A stretch of 64,000 nucleotides of DNA from assembly GCF_029893355.1 (NCBI RefSeq), contig NZ_JARZAI010000019.1, positions 107,678 to 171,677 of the forward strand, written 5' to 3'. A program made the position numbers and the translations under genes. Below are positions 23,827 to 32,746 of the stretch, piece by piece. The notes beneath the pieces are model-generated. The model was not told where the DNA came from and searched no databases. It was given only the letters and a program-made list of their open reading frames with translations. How positions within the stretch are numbered: position 1 is the first letter of the stretch; each line of letters opens with the position of its first letter. This stretch comes from Kitasatospora sp. MAA4 (lineage in GTDB: Bacteria > Actinomycetota > Actinomycetes > Streptomycetales > Streptomycetaceae).

Positions 23827-26655
23827 TTAGAGATTCCAAGTCGGGCTGTCGTGGCCGTCAGTTCGCCCGAAAGGTCGGTCTGGCCGCAGGGTGGCGACGG
23901 TCACGGCGCCTGCCAGGGTGGTGAAGGCGAGGGCCAGGACCCAGTCGCCGGTGCGGTCGTAGGGGGTGGTGCCGGAGGTCAGCGGGACCTGGACGGTGAA
24001 GGAGCCGCGGAACGAGGGTGGGTACCAGGCGAGTTGGCGGCCCTGGGCGTCGAAGGCGGCGCTGACGCCGGTGAGTCCGGACTGGATCACCGGACGGCCG
24101 GTCTCCGCGGCGCGGACCGCGGCCAGTGATGCGTGCTGGGGCTGCGCCCAACTGCCTTGGAAACTGGAGGTGCTGGTCTGGTAGACGATCAACTGGGCGC
24201 CTTTGGCGACCTCGTTCCTGGCCATGTCGGGGAAGGCGGACTCGAAGCAGATCAGCGGGGCGAAGGTGAGCGAACGGGTGTGCAGCACCACGATGCCGCT
24301 GCCGCGCCGGCGGTTGGTCTGGGCGGCCTTGCTGAGGTGGGCGGTCCAACCCAGCAGCGGGCGCAGCGGGATGTACTCGCCGAACGGGACGAGTCGGGTC
24401 TTCTCGTAGCTGCCGGCCACGCCCGTCGGGGCGATGAGTACGGACTGCTTGTACCAGCCCCCGCCCGAGGCGGCGGGGGCGTCCACGTTGACCAGCAGGT
24501 CCGCGCCGACCGTGGCGGAGAGCGCTCGGAGCCTGCCAAGCAGGTCCGGGTCGCCGCTCAGGTCGGCGCCGACGCTGCTCTCGCCCCACACCACCAGGTC
24601 CGCGCCGGGGGCCAGTTGGGCGGTGGCGGCCTCCTCGGCGGCCTCCCGGGCGGTGGGGGAGTCGAGCACCCCGGGCTGGACCACGGCGATCTCGACGGTG
24701 CGCTGCACCGGCGGATCGGTGCGCAGCGCGGCCCAGACCGGCCCGGTCGCGGCGCAGGCGGCGGCCACCAGCAGCGCCGTCCCGCGCAGCCGCCACCGCC
24801 GCGAGGGCAGAACGGGTTTCGCGACGAGGGCCGCGACCAGCGCGGTGTTCGCGGCCACCAGCAGGAACCCGGTCAGCCAGATCCCGCCGAGCGAGGCCGA
24901 GGCGAGCATCTCCGGTTGCCGCCACTGGCTGGCGCCGAGCAGCGCCCACGGCCCGCCGAGGCTCTGCCAGGAGCGGGCCGCCTCCGCGCAGCTCCACGCA
25001 CTGGGCACCACCAGCAGTGCGGCGCCGGCCCGCCGTGCGGTGACGGGTGCGCCGAGCAGCCGGTGCACCGCCCAGCCCCAGGGCAGCCAGAGGGCGCCGA
25101 GCAGCGCGCCCAGCAGGACGATCGCGGGGCCGACGTCGGGCAGCAGCCAGTACTGGGTGGCCATCACGAATGCCGCCGCGCCCCACCAGGCCCGCACCAT
25201 CGCCTCGCGCCGACTCGGCGCGGCCCGCACCACGAGCAGCAGCGGCACCAGCACCACCCAGGCCAGCCACCACCAGGACGGCGCGGGGAAGACCAGCACC
25301 GGCAGCGCCCCGGCCGGCAGCGCGCAGACCCGTCCGCGCCACCGCGGCCACAGCGGTCGGTGACGAAGGCCGGGCCGGTGCAGCCGCACGCCGCGCGCCG
25401 AGGCGGTGGCCACCAGCCAGCCGATCGCGAACGCGGCGGCCACCCACCACAGCAGGGCGCGCTCGCGCCCCTGGTGCCACCACGGCACCATGGCCAGTCC
25501 GGCGAGCGCGAAGGCCGTGTTGTAGAGCATGTCGTAGATCGAGAACACCCGTCCGCGCACGGCGTCGGGCGTGGCCCCGCCGATCAGCGCGTCGGAGGCG
25601 ACCTTGAGCACCGCGAAGGCGAAGCTGACCGCGCCGACGCAGGCGATCAGCACGCCGAGCGAGGGCGCCAGCCCGCCGACGTACGCGGCGGCCGCCGCCG
25701 GGGGGAACGCCGCCGGGACGAGCGCGCGGGCGCCGTAGCGCGCGGCGAGCGGGGTGGCCGCCATGCTGCCGGCGAAGGACGCGACGCCGGTGACCGCCAG
25801 CGCGATGCCGTACCCGGAGGCGCGCAGCCGGTACTCGCCGTCCGCGACCAGGATCAGCACCACGAACCCGGCGCCCAGCAGCAGCCGGTGCGCGGCGACG
25901 CTGAACATCGGCCGCCGGATCTCGGGCGTGCGGCCCACCGTGCGGGCGCCGTCGGCCAGGTCGGTGAGGGCGCGGCGCAGTCGTGGCAGTAGCGCCTCGC
26001 CGGGCTGCCAGGAGCGCTGCCCGCCGAGCGGCGGCACGGTGCTGAAGACGCCGGCCGACGCGGCGTAGAGCAGGCCGGCGACCAGGAAGCCGGCCACCGC
26101 CGAGTGGCCGACCAGCTGGGAGCCGCCGACCGCCCCGACGAACGCCGCGCTCATCCCGGCGATCGCGGACGCGGCGTTCGCCGGGACCAGCCGTGCGCGC
26201 GGCACGGTCCGCGGCAGCACGGCGCCCTTGGCGGTGAGCACCAACCGGGAGGAGGAGAGCAGCAGCACCACGGTCACGTAGGCGGCCGGGGTGGAGCGGG
26301 CCTGCACGACGGCGGCGCCGGCCACCACCAGCAGCGCGCGCACCAGCGACATCGCGATCAGGGTCCGGCGCCGGTCGAAGCGGTCGATCAGCACGCCCGC
26401 GACCGGGCCGACGACGCTGAACGGCAGCAGGGTCACCGCGAGCACCGCGGCGATCCGTCCGGGTGTGGCGCCGTGCCCCACGTCGAACAGGGCGAACTGG
26501 GCGAAGGCGATCTGGGCCAGTCCGTCCGCCCCCTGGCCCAGGCACTGGCCGGCCAGCAGCGGGCGCAGCGGGCCGGCCAGGTCGCGGCGCAGCGAACCGG
26601 GGCCCGGTGCCGGAGCCGGCGGCGGGCCCTGCGCGGTCACCCGCCGATTGCCCAT
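23827..26655 (-). CDS. MFS transporter fused to apolipoprotein N-acyltransferase (Lnt-like)
   Basis: A 942-residue two-part membrane protein. Residues ~25-440 form an MFS_3-like transporter of about 12 helices (PVAGVLIDRFDRRRTLIAMSL is motif A). Residues ~460-590 form the Lnt membrane bundle, and ~620-900 a nitrilase-fold domain with the Glu-Lys-Cys triad: VVWGESS, SYEKTRLVPFGEYIP and APLICFESAFPD. Lnt N-acylates the lipoprotein Cys at the outer face of the membrane. A single continuous frame covers both parts, so the fusion is real. The MFS half could move lipid substrate (inference). ATG 26655 has only a weak AGG box. It diverges from a DUF3515 gene. Confidence 0.88.
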   Translation of the reverse strand: MGNRRVTAQGPPPAPAPGPGSLRRDLAGPLRPLLAGQCLGQGADGLAQIAFAQFALFDVGHGATPGRIAAVLAVTLLPFSVVGPVAGVLIDRFDRRRTLIAMSLVRALLVVAGAAVVQARSTPAAYVTVVLLLSSSRLVLTAKGAVLPRTVPRARLVPANAASAIAGMSAAFVGAVGGSQLVGHSAVAGFLVAGLLYAASAGVFSTVPPLGGQRSWQPGEALLPRLRRALTDLADGARTVGRTPEIRRPMFSVAAHRLLLGAGFVVLILVADGEYRLRASGYGIALAVTGVASFAGSMAATPLAARYGARALVPAAFPPAAAAAYVGGLAPSLGVLIACVGAVSFAFAVLKVASDALIGGATPDAVRGRVFSIYDMLYNTAFALAGLAMVPWWHQGRERALLWWVAAAFAIGWLVATASARGVRLHRPGLRHRPLWPRWRGRVCALPAGALPVLVFPAPSWWWLAWVVLVPLLLVVRAAPSRREAMVRAWWGAAAFVMATQYWLLPDVGPAIVLLGALLGALWLPWGWAVHRLLGAPVTARRAGAALLVVPSAWSCAEAARSWQSLGGPWALLGASQWRQPEMLASASLGGIWLTGFLLVAANTALVAALVAKPVLPSRRWRLRGTALLVAAACAATGPVWAALRTDPPVQRTVEIAVVQPGVLDSPTAREAAEEAATAQLAPGADLVVWGESSVGADLSGDPDLLGRLRALSATVGADLLVNVDAPAASGGGWYKQSVLIAPTGVAGSYEKTRLVPFGEYIPLRPLLGWTAHLSKAAQTNRRRGSGIVVLHTRSLTFAPLICFESAFPDMARNEVAKGAQLIVYQTSTSSFQGSWAQPQHASLAAVRAAETGRPVIQSGLTGVSAAFDAQGRQLAWYPPSFRGSFTVQVPLTSGTTPYDRTGDWVLALAFTTLAGAVTVATLRPDRPFGRTDGHDSPTWNL

Positions 26656-26759
26656 GGGCCTATCGTCTGGCTGCCGTCGCGTGTACGCCAGGGGGTGGGC
26701 GAAGAGACCCCGGGGGAGGGCGCGACCGGGCGCAAACGGGGTGCACATACGATGTCCCG

Positions 26760-27317
26760 GTGGCCCGATTCCAGCGTCCGATCCGCGCCCTCGCGGCACT
26801 GCCCGCTCCGGTCCGGTGGCTGTCGCTGCCGCTCGGACTGCTGGCGTGCTCAGCCCTGCTGTTCCAGAGCTGGGGCAGCTGGCAGCCGCCGCTGACCGCG
26901 CCCACCCCGACGGGCGCGGTGGCCGGCTACTGCCAGGCACTGGCGAAGGCCCTGCCGGGCGCGATCGAGGGCCACCAGCGGACCGCCCCCGACCCGTCGC
27001 CGTACGTCGCCGTCTGGAACAGCTCGCCGCGGACCGTGCTGCGCTGCGGGGTGCCGCGGCCCAAGTCGCTGAACAAGCAGGCCAATCAGGAGTCGACCGG
27101 CCCCAATGTCAACAACGTCCAGTGGTACCTGGAGAAGGACGGCCACGGCGGCTACCGCTTCACCGCGACACTGCGCCTCGCCTACGTGGAGGTGAGCGTG
27201 CCGGCCGGCGCCTACCCGAACTACGGCGACCCGCTGAGCCCGGTCTCCGACGCGGTCAACGCGACCGTCCCCGACATCAGCGGGCAGCTCGGCGGAACGG
27301 ACGACTCGTCCGACTAG
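26760..27317 (+). CDS. DUF3515 family membrane-anchored protein
   Basis: A 185-residue protein with one N-terminal membrane segment (WLSLPLGLLACSALLFQSWG). An extracytoplasmic domain has the family's YCQALAKALPGAIEG and VLRCGVPRP motifs, with Cys residues that may form a disulfide, and a WYLEKDGHGGYRFTATLRLAYVEV core. Function is unknown; family members are conserved in actinobacteria. The GTG at 26760 is used; the overlapping ATG nine bases upstream is in another frame. The nearby promoter region is only 104 bp and is shared with the divergent MFS-Lnt gene. Confidence 0.85.
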   Translation: MARFQRPIRALAALPAPVRWLSLPLGLLACSALLFQSWGSWQPPLTAPTPTGAVAGYCQALAKALPGAIEGHQRTAPDPSPYVAVWNSSPRTVLRCGVPRPKSLNKQANQESTGPNVNNVQWYLEKDGHGGYRFTATLRLAYVEVSVPAGAYPNYGDPLSPVSDAVNATVPDISGQLGGTDDSSD

Positions 27318-27324
27318 CCAGGGC

Positions 27325-27999
27325 CTAGGCGAGGATGTAGCCCAGTCGCCCTGAGATGTTCTGACCCTCGCAGTTCGGGTCGTTGGAGTCGAAGAGGCCG
27401 CCGCTGTACCAGCAGCGCATCAGCACCTTGACCGAGATGCCGGCCGGCGGCGCCCAGTAGACGTAGCCGAGCTGTTGGACGAACCCCTGGCCCTCGCAGT
27501 GCGTGTCCGAGGACGTGAAGGTGTGGCCCTGCTCGGTGCACATGAAGAGCGGCATGGTGCCGGGGGCCTGGCTGGTGTCGAGGTAGCCGAGGCTGCCTTC
27601 CGAGCTGTAGCCGGCCGGCGGGTTCCCGGTGGTGCTCATGTGGTCCGTGCCGAGGAACCGGACGAGGTCGACGGTGCCGGGGGGCGGCGGGGTCTTGCAG
27701 AGGAGTTCGACCCTGGCGTTCCAGTGGATCGGCTGTCCGGGGATCATGGACGGGGCTGCCCACTCCCCGATCTGCTGGCACTGGCTCGTCGCGAAGCCTG
27801 CGGCGTTGGCCTGCTGGTCGGCGCCCGCCGTCGCCCCTTCGATCGCGACAGCCTCGAAGGCGCTCAGCCCGTAGGCGTAGTAGGTCGCCACGGGCGGCGG
27901 CGTGACGGTGGCCGGCTGGGCGGCGGCGGGGGTGACGGCTGCGAGCAGGAGCGCTCCGGCCGCGAGTGCTGTCCCTAACAGGCGGTTGATCACGGGCAT
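27325..27999 (-). CDS. Secreted protein with two C-terminal DUF5648-like repeats
   Basis: A 224-residue exported protein. The signal peptide (LLGTALAAGALLLAAVTPAAAQ) is followed by a domain of unknown function and then two tandem ~45-residue repeats, each with LxxCxxxxxxFTSxDxxCEGQ followed by a LGY ending (FMCTEQGHTFTSSDTHCEGQ; RCWYSGGLFDSNDPNCEGQ). These Cys-containing repeats resemble the DUF5648-type modules found on actinobacterial secreted proteins, which probably bind surfaces or glycans. AAGGGA lies six bases before ATG 27999. It converges on the DUF3515 gene. Confidence 0.75.
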   Translation of the reverse strand: MPVINRLLGTALAAGALLLAAVTPAAAQPATVTPPPVATYYAYGLSAFEAVAIEGATAGADQQANAAGFATSQCQQIGEWAAPSMIPGQPIHWNARVELLCKTPPPPGTVDLVRFLGTDHMSTTGNPPAGYSSEGSLGYLDTSQAPGTMPLFMCTEQGHTFTSSDTHCEGQGFVQQLGYVYWAPPAGISVKVLMRCWYSGGLFDSNDPNCEGQNISGRLGYILA

Positions 28000-28136
28000 G
28001 ATGGTCCCTTCGGAAGGAACGGTGAAGCAGGGCTGGTCCATTGAGGCAGCCCGAGCCCCGGATGTCATCAGCTGACGTGAAAGCTGTTACGAGACTGTCC
28101 GGAATTGCGTTCACTTTGGCTCATGCCCACAGGCGT

Positions 28137-28982
28137 TTAGCGAGCCCAGTGCGCAGGGTGGGTCAGCGCGGGCGGCAGCTTGGTGGCGGCGTCGCCCTTG
28201 GCCGCGTCCAGCTGGGACTGGATGAGGAAGACGGCGTCCGTCAGGTCCGCGCCGGAGAGGTCGGCGCCGCGCAGGTCGGCACCGATCAGGTCGGCCAGCC
28301 GCAGGTCGGCGCCGCGCAGGTCCGCCTCGATCAGGTAGGCCCCGCGCAGGCTGGCGCCGCGCAGGTCGGCGCCCTTGAGTCGGGCGCCCACCAGGTCGGC
28401 CCCGCGGTGGTCCTTCTTCTTCCCCTTCACCCCGGCCCGCGCGAGCTCGCCGGCGCGCAGCAGCAGGGTGTTGACCTCGCGCCGGTGGGCCGCCACGTCC
28501 AGCTCGGCCAGCTCCTCGGGGCTGCCCTGGGCCAGCAGCTCGGTCTGCTCCAGCGCGCGGCCGAGCTCGCCGTGCAGCGAGCGGGCGGCGGGCAGCGACC
28601 GGGCCTCGGTCAGGTACCAGAGCAGCTCGTGCAGGTCCCGCACGATCGGGAACACCGAGAACATCTGCCGCGCGGTGCCGGGGGCCTGTCGCCAGTCCTG
28701 CCCGCCGAAGGTGACCTGGGAGACCCGCTGGCCGGCGCCGAAGCAGTCGTAGACGGTGCAGCCGCGGAAGCCCTTGGGCCGGAGCTCGGTGTGGATGCCG
28801 CAGCGGAAGTCGGTCTGCAGGTTGGGGCAGGCCTGGCCGGCGCTCTTGTTGATCGCGAAGTCCACCGAGGCGGAGAAGGCCGGAGCGACGCAGCACAGCG
28901 CGAAGCAGCTCTCGCAGTCGGCCCGCAGGTGCGCGCGGTCCCCGGAAGTGGCGGGCTGGGCGTGGTCGCGGTTCTCGGACAA
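28137..28982 (-). CDS. Pentapeptide-repeat protein with N-terminal Cys-rich domain
   Basis: A 281-residue protein in two parts. The N-terminal ~90 residues contain at least eight Cys residues (CESCFALCC, CPNLQTDFRCGIH, GCTVYDCFGAG), arranged like a metal- or Fe-S-binding module. Residues ~190-260 form a right-handed quadrilateral beta-helix made of A(D/N)LxG pentapeptides (ADLVGARLKGADLRGASLRG and following). Pentapeptide proteins can mimic DNA or act as scaffolds; the Cys-rich head suggests redox or metal sensing, but the function is unknown. The start is TTG 28982 behind AGGAGA. It lies just downstream of ramB, 45 bp away on the same strand. Confidence 0.85.
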   Translation of the reverse strand: MSENRDHAQPATSGDRAHLRADCESCFALCCVAPAFSASVDFAINKSAGQACPNLQTDFRCGIHTELRPKGFRGCTVYDCFGAGQRVSQVTFGGQDWRQAPGTARQMFSVFPIVRDLHELLWYLTEARSLPAARSLHGELGRALEQTELLAQGSPEELAELDVAAHRREVNTLLLRAGELARAGVKGKKKDHRGADLVGARLKGADLRGASLRGAYLIEADLRGADLRLADLIGADLRGADLSGADLTDAVFLIQSQLDAAKGDAATKLPPALTHPAHWAR

Positions 28983-29027
28983 CGGGTGCGGTCTCCTGGG
29001 CGAGGCAAGAACGGGGTCCCCTGCACC

Positions 29028-30776
29028 CTAGCCGACCGGCCCCCGCCGACCGGCTGCCGCAGCCTGCGGCCCCGACCAGTTGCCCACCAGGCGGCGGTAG
29101 CCGGCGGAGCCGGCCAGCAGCTCGCGGTGGGTGCCGAGCGCGGGTGCGGGGGTGTCCATCAGCAGGACCCGGTCGGCGCGCTGGGCCGAGCTGATCCGGT
29201 GGGCGATCACGATCAGCGTGCCGGGCCGCCGGTGGAAGGCGTCCTCGACGCGGGCCTCGGCGGCCGGATCCAGGTGGCAGGTGGCCTCGTCGAGGACGAC
29301 CAGGCGGGCGGGGGAGAGGTAGGCGCGGACGAGCGCGACGAGTTGGCGCTCGCCCGCCGACAGCCGGGTGCTGTCGACAGCCGCGTCCAGGCCGCCGAGC
29401 CGATGCAGCAGGCCGTCCAGACCGAGCAGCTGAGCGGTGCGGTCGAGCGCGGCGGATCCCGCGCCGGGGCACAGGTAGCCAAGGTTCTCCCGCAGGGTGC
29501 CGCCGAAGACGTAGGCCTCCTGCGGGATCAGCACGCGGGCGGCGTGCAGCCGCTCGGCGCTCAGCGCGGCCAGCGGCGCACCGCCGAGCCGGATCGTCCC
29601 GGTCCCGGGGGCGGTGAGCCCGGCCAGCAGGCTCGCCAGGGTGGACTTGCCGATGCCGCTCGGCCCGACCACGGCCAGGTGCTCGCCGTCCGCGACGGTC
29701 AGGCTGAGGCCGTCGAGCACCGGTTCGGCCTGCGGGTGGTACGCGAAGCCGACCCGGTCCAGTTCCAGGCCCGAGCCGACCGGCACGGCCTCGGCCAGCG
29801 GTGCCGGCGGCGACGGTGGTGGTGGCGGCGCCGAAGCCTCGGCCAGCCGGTCCAGTGCGACGGTCAGCCGCAGGCCGGAGGCGCCAAGTCCCTGCACGAG
29901 CGTGCGCAGCGCCGGCTCCAGGCTGACTGTCAGGTAGCCGAGCGCGCCCACCACGTCGCCCGCGCTGAGCCCGCCGCGGACCAGGCGCGGGGCGTCGAGC
30001 AGGATCAGCGCCACCGGCAGGTGGACGCCGAGCGCGACGGCCAGTCGGCGTACGGTGCCCAGCGCGGCCAGCCGGGTCCGGGCGCGGTGCTGCACCTCGA
30101 TCGCGGCCTCCAGCGCTGTGCCGCTGCGCCGCACCGCGCCGCAGGCGACCACGTCCCGCAGCGCGCCGAAGGTGTCCGCGGCCAGCCGGGCGAAGTCCTC
30201 CTCGGCGCGCAGCAGGGCGCGTTGGCGCCGGGCCAGCGGGGGCAGTGTGCCGCTGAAGACCAGCAGCGCCAGGGCGAGCGGGATCCCGATCAGCGGCAGC
30301 AGCGCGGTGCCCAGCGAGGCGGCGCCGATCAGCACAAAGACGGCGGTGACAGCGAACTGACGGACGATCAGCAACTGCCCGGCCACGCTGTCGCGCACCG
30401 TCTCGATTTGCCGGGTGAGCCGGGAGAGCGCGGCGGTGTCGGGCGGCGCCGGGTCCGCGGCGGAGCTGCGCAGTGTGGCGTCCACCACCCGGCGGGTCAG
30501 CGCGTCGCGCAACGGCTCGACCACATCCGCCAGTTGGGGATAGACCTGGCGCGAGCCGAGCGCTCCGAGGACGGTGACCGCACCGAAGGCCAGCAGCCAG
30601 GCCAGCCCGGTCAGCGGACGGCCGGCGAGGAAGCCGGCGTCCAGCGCCTGGGCGATCAGCCGGCCGGAGAGTGCGGCGGGCAGCGCCTCGGCCGCGGTCC
30701 AGGCGGTCATCACGGCCAGCGGCCTGCGGTGGCGGCGCAGTTCATCCGCCAGCAGCCGCCAGCCGGGGGCGTTCAG
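29028..30776 (-). CDS. ramB: ABC exporter (fused permease/ATPase), RamB-like
   Basis: A ~582-residue half-transporter: six helices, then an ATPase domain with Walker A GPSGIGKST, signature RLSAGERQL (degenerate LSGGQ), Walker B RLVVLDEAT and switch AHR. It is the fourth gene of a ramCSAB-type operon and should pair with RamA to export the mature lanthipeptide. The reading frame overlaps the ramA stop, but the only start-like codon giving a complete first helix is CTG at 30776 (behind a GGGGG box); GTG 30713 and ATG 30710 would truncate the first membrane region. The start is therefore uncertain. Confidence 0.87.
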   Translation of the reverse strand: MNAPGWRLLADELRRHRRPLAVMTAWTAAEALPAALSGRLIAQALDAGFLAGRPLTGLAWLLAFGAVTVLGALGSRQVYPQLADVVEPLRDALTRRVVDATLRSSAADPAPPDTAALSRLTRQIETVRDSVAGQLLIVRQFAVTAVFVLIGAASLGTALLPLIGIPLALALLVFSGTLPPLARRQRALLRAEEDFARLAADTFGALRDVVACGAVRRSGTALEAAIEVQHRARTRLAALGTVRRLAVALGVHLPVALILLDAPRLVRGGLSAGDVVGALGYLTVSLEPALRTLVQGLGASGLRLTVALDRLAEASAPPPPPSPPAPLAEAVPVGSGLELDRVGFAYHPQAEPVLDGLSLTVADGEHLAVVGPSGIGKSTLASLLAGLTAPGTGTIRLGGAPLAALSAERLHAARVLIPQEAYVFGGTLRENLGYLCPGAGSAALDRTAQLLGLDGLLHRLGGLDAAVDSTRLSAGERQLVALVRAYLSPARLVVLDEATCHLDPAAEARVEDAFHRRPGTLIVIAHRISSAQRADRVLLMDTPAPALGTHRELLAGSAGYRRLVGNWSGPQAAAAGRRGPVG

Positions 30777-32473
30777 AGCGTGCCCCCGGTGTCCAGCGGC
30801 GGGGCGAACAGTGCGCGGTAGTCCGGGTCCTGCCAGAGCGCGCGGTGCGGGGCCAGCGCCCGGAGGGTCCCGCCGTCCAGCCAGGCGACCAGGTCGGCCC
30901 GGGCGGCGGTGCCCGGGCGGTGCGCCACCACCAGCCGGGTGCAGCCGGCCAGCGCGCGGTCCAGCGCCTCGTCCACCCGGCTCTCGGTGGCGGTGTCCAG
31001 GCTGGAGGTGGCGTCGTCCAGCACGACCAGGTGTCCGCCGTGCGCGATCGCGCGGGCGATGCCCAAGCGCTGCGCCTCGCCGCCGGACATCGGCGCGGCA
31101 CTGAGCGCGCAGCCGTAGCCGCCGGGCAGCCGCCGGATGAAGCCGTCGGCCTCCGCACTGCGGGCGGCCTCGCGCGCCTGCTCGGCGCTCGGTTGCGGCT
31201 CGTCGGTCCAGCGCAGCGCCTCCTCGACGGTGGCGCCCAGCAGGGCCGGGCGGGCGAAGGCGTACGCGACCGCGGGCCGCAGCTCCTCGGGGCGCAGCTC
31301 GTGCAACGGCACGCCGTCCAGGAGCAGTTGACCGCTGTCCGGGTCGGCGAGCCGGCCGGCGAGCGCGGCGAGGGTGGACTTGCCGGATCCGGAGTGGCCG
31401 ACCAGGGCGAGCGTGCGTCCGGCGGGCACGGTCAGCGAGACGTGGTCGAGGACAGTCCGGCCGCCGTGGCGGACCGTCACCTCGTGCAGCACCAGCTCGC
31501 CGGGCCCGGCCGGCAGCGGGCGGCTGCCGGGGAGCAGCGCGGGCGCCGCCAGCACCTCGGCGATCCGCGCGGCCCCCGCCCGGGCGCGGCCCAGGCCCAG
31601 CAGGCTGCCCGCGCTGCCGAGGAAGCCGAGCGCGAGCGTGGTGTAGCCGACGGCCGCAAGGAGTTGACCGGGGGTGGTCCGGCCCGCGCTCACGCCGTAG
31701 CCGGCCACCGTGATGACGGCGATCTGCAGCGCGGGCAGCAGCAGCGAGGTGCGCCACTGCACCTGGCGCTGGCTCTGCCAGATCACCCGCCCGGCCCGGT
31801 CGAGTTCGGCCAGCGGGGTCAGCACCCGCTCGACTTCGAGCGCGTGGGTGCCGGCGGCGTGGATGGTGCGGATGCCGCCCATCGCGTCGAGCAGCTTGGC
31901 CAGCAGGGCGGCCTGGGCGAGTTGGTAGTCCCCGGCGCTGCGCGAGACCCGCCGGACGAAGTGCCGGACGGCCGCGGTGCCGGCCGGCGCGCCCAGCAGC
32001 AGGACCACCGCGAGCCACCGGTTGATCAGCGCCAGTGCCACCAATCCGCCCAGGGACACCAGGAGTTCGGTGCTCGCCTGAACGATGGCGGCGGGCGCGG
32101 AACCGGACTCCGGGGCGCTGCTGATCAGCCGCCCGGTCAGGTCGCCGGCGTTGAACCGCCGGGTGCCGGGGACGCCGAGCGCCAGTGTGTGGCGGGCCAG
32201 CCGGCGACTGAGCGCGGCGGTCGCCCCGGCCGTGCACCACGGGTCGGCGAACTGCGCGAGCGTCTCCGCCAGTACCGCCACGGCCAGCAGCGCCAGGAAG
32301 GGGACGGCCGCGCCGCTCGACCGGCCGGCGAGCACCGCGTCCACCGCGTGGGCGAGTGCCGCGGGCAGCAGCAGCACCGCGACCGCGTCGACCAGCAGGG
32401 CGGCCAGCAGAACGGCGGCGCGCGGCGCGGCCGCCCGCAGGCCGTCCAGGAGCAGCCGGTCCGAGGTGTCCAT
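30773..32473 (-). CDS. ramA: ABC exporter (fused permease/ATPase), RamA-like
   Basis: A 566-residue half-transporter with six N-terminal helices (from about residue 18) and a C-terminal ATPase: Walker A GHSGSGKST, signature PMSGGEAQRLGIARA, Walker B LVVLDDAT, switch AHR. The Walker B carries Asp-Asp rather than Asp-Glu (the catalytic Glu is replaced), while the RamB partner retains Asp-Glu. Such asymmetry, with one degenerate ATP site, is common in heterodimeric exporters. GGAGG lies ten bases before ATG 32473. It is separated from ramS by a hairpin at 32511-32544. Confidence 0.88.
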   Translation of the reverse strand: MDTSDRLLLDGLRAAAPRAAVLLAALLVDAVAVLLLPAALAHAVDAVLAGRSSGAAVPFLALLAVAVLAETLAQFADPWCTAGATAALSRRLARHTLALGVPGTRRFNAGDLTGRLISSAPESGSAPAAIVQASTELLVSLGGLVALALINRWLAVVLLLGAPAGTAAVRHFVRRVSRSAGDYQLAQAALLAKLLDAMGGIRTIHAAGTHALEVERVLTPLAELDRAGRVIWQSQRQVQWRTSLLLPALQIAVITVAGYGVSAGRTTPGQLLAAVGYTTLALGFLGSAGSLLGLGRARAGAARIAEVLAAPALLPGSRPLPAGPGELVLHEVTVRHGGRTVLDHVSLTVPAGRTLALVGHSGSGKSTLAALAGRLADPDSGQLLLDGVPLHELRPEELRPAVAYAFARPALLGATVEEALRWTDEPQPSAEQAREAARSAEADGFIRRLPGGYGCALSAAPMSGGEAQRLGIARAIAHGGHLVVLDDATSSLDTATESRVDEALDRALAGCTRLVVAHRPGTAARADLVAWLDGGTLRALAPHRALWQDPDYRALFAPPLDTGGTL

Positions 32474-32510
32474 CAGCTCTGGTCCTCCGGTAGAGGTGCG
32501 AGGAACGGGT

Positions 32511-32544
32511 CCGGCCCGGGAGGCCGCTGGGTCTCCCGGGCCGG
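32511..32544 (-). terminator. Hairpin between ramS and ramA, probable attenuator
   Basis: A perfect 12-bp stem, CCGGCCCGGGAG (32511-32522) with CTCCCGGGCCGG (32533-32544), occupies most of the 81-bp gap between the precursor gene and the exporter genes. It lacks a U-tract. A partial terminator or mRNA-stabilising hairpin here would favour high ramS transcript levels with lower exporter expression (inference). Confidence 0.75.
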
Positions 32545-32554
32545 CGCCCACGGG

Positions 32555-32674
32555 CTACAGGCAGAGCAGCGTGCTGACCGTGCTGTTGCCGCAGTTGAGG
32601 ACACTCAGCGTGCTGGCGTTGTCGTGGTTCTCCTCCTGGGGAAGCTCCAGGCCCTGCAGGTCGAGGATCTCCAT
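32555..32674 (-). CDS. ramS: Class III lanthipeptide precursor, SapB/AmfS-like
   Basis: A 39-codon gene. The leader (residues 1-20) begins MEILDLQGLELPQEE and contains the ILDLQ motif recognised by class III synthetases. The core is STLSVLNCGNSTVSTLLCL, with two S-x2-S-x3-C motifs separated by Gly-Asn. The spacing equals that of SapB and AmfS (S-x2-S-x3-C-x2-S-x2-S-x3-C), so two lanthionine- or labionin-type rings with an intervening Ser/Thr are expected. SapB is the surfactant needed for aerial hyphae. AAGGAG lies five to six bases before ATG 32674. It sits between the synthetase and the exporters. Confidence 0.93.
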   Translation of the reverse strand: MEILDLQGLELPQEENHDNASTLSVLNCGNSTVSTLLCL

Positions 32675-32746
32675 GGTCGTTCTCCTTCTGTTCGGGTGGG
32701 ACGGTGCAACCCGGCGGGTCGCCGGGGGTCTGTGGGGTGCCGCGGG

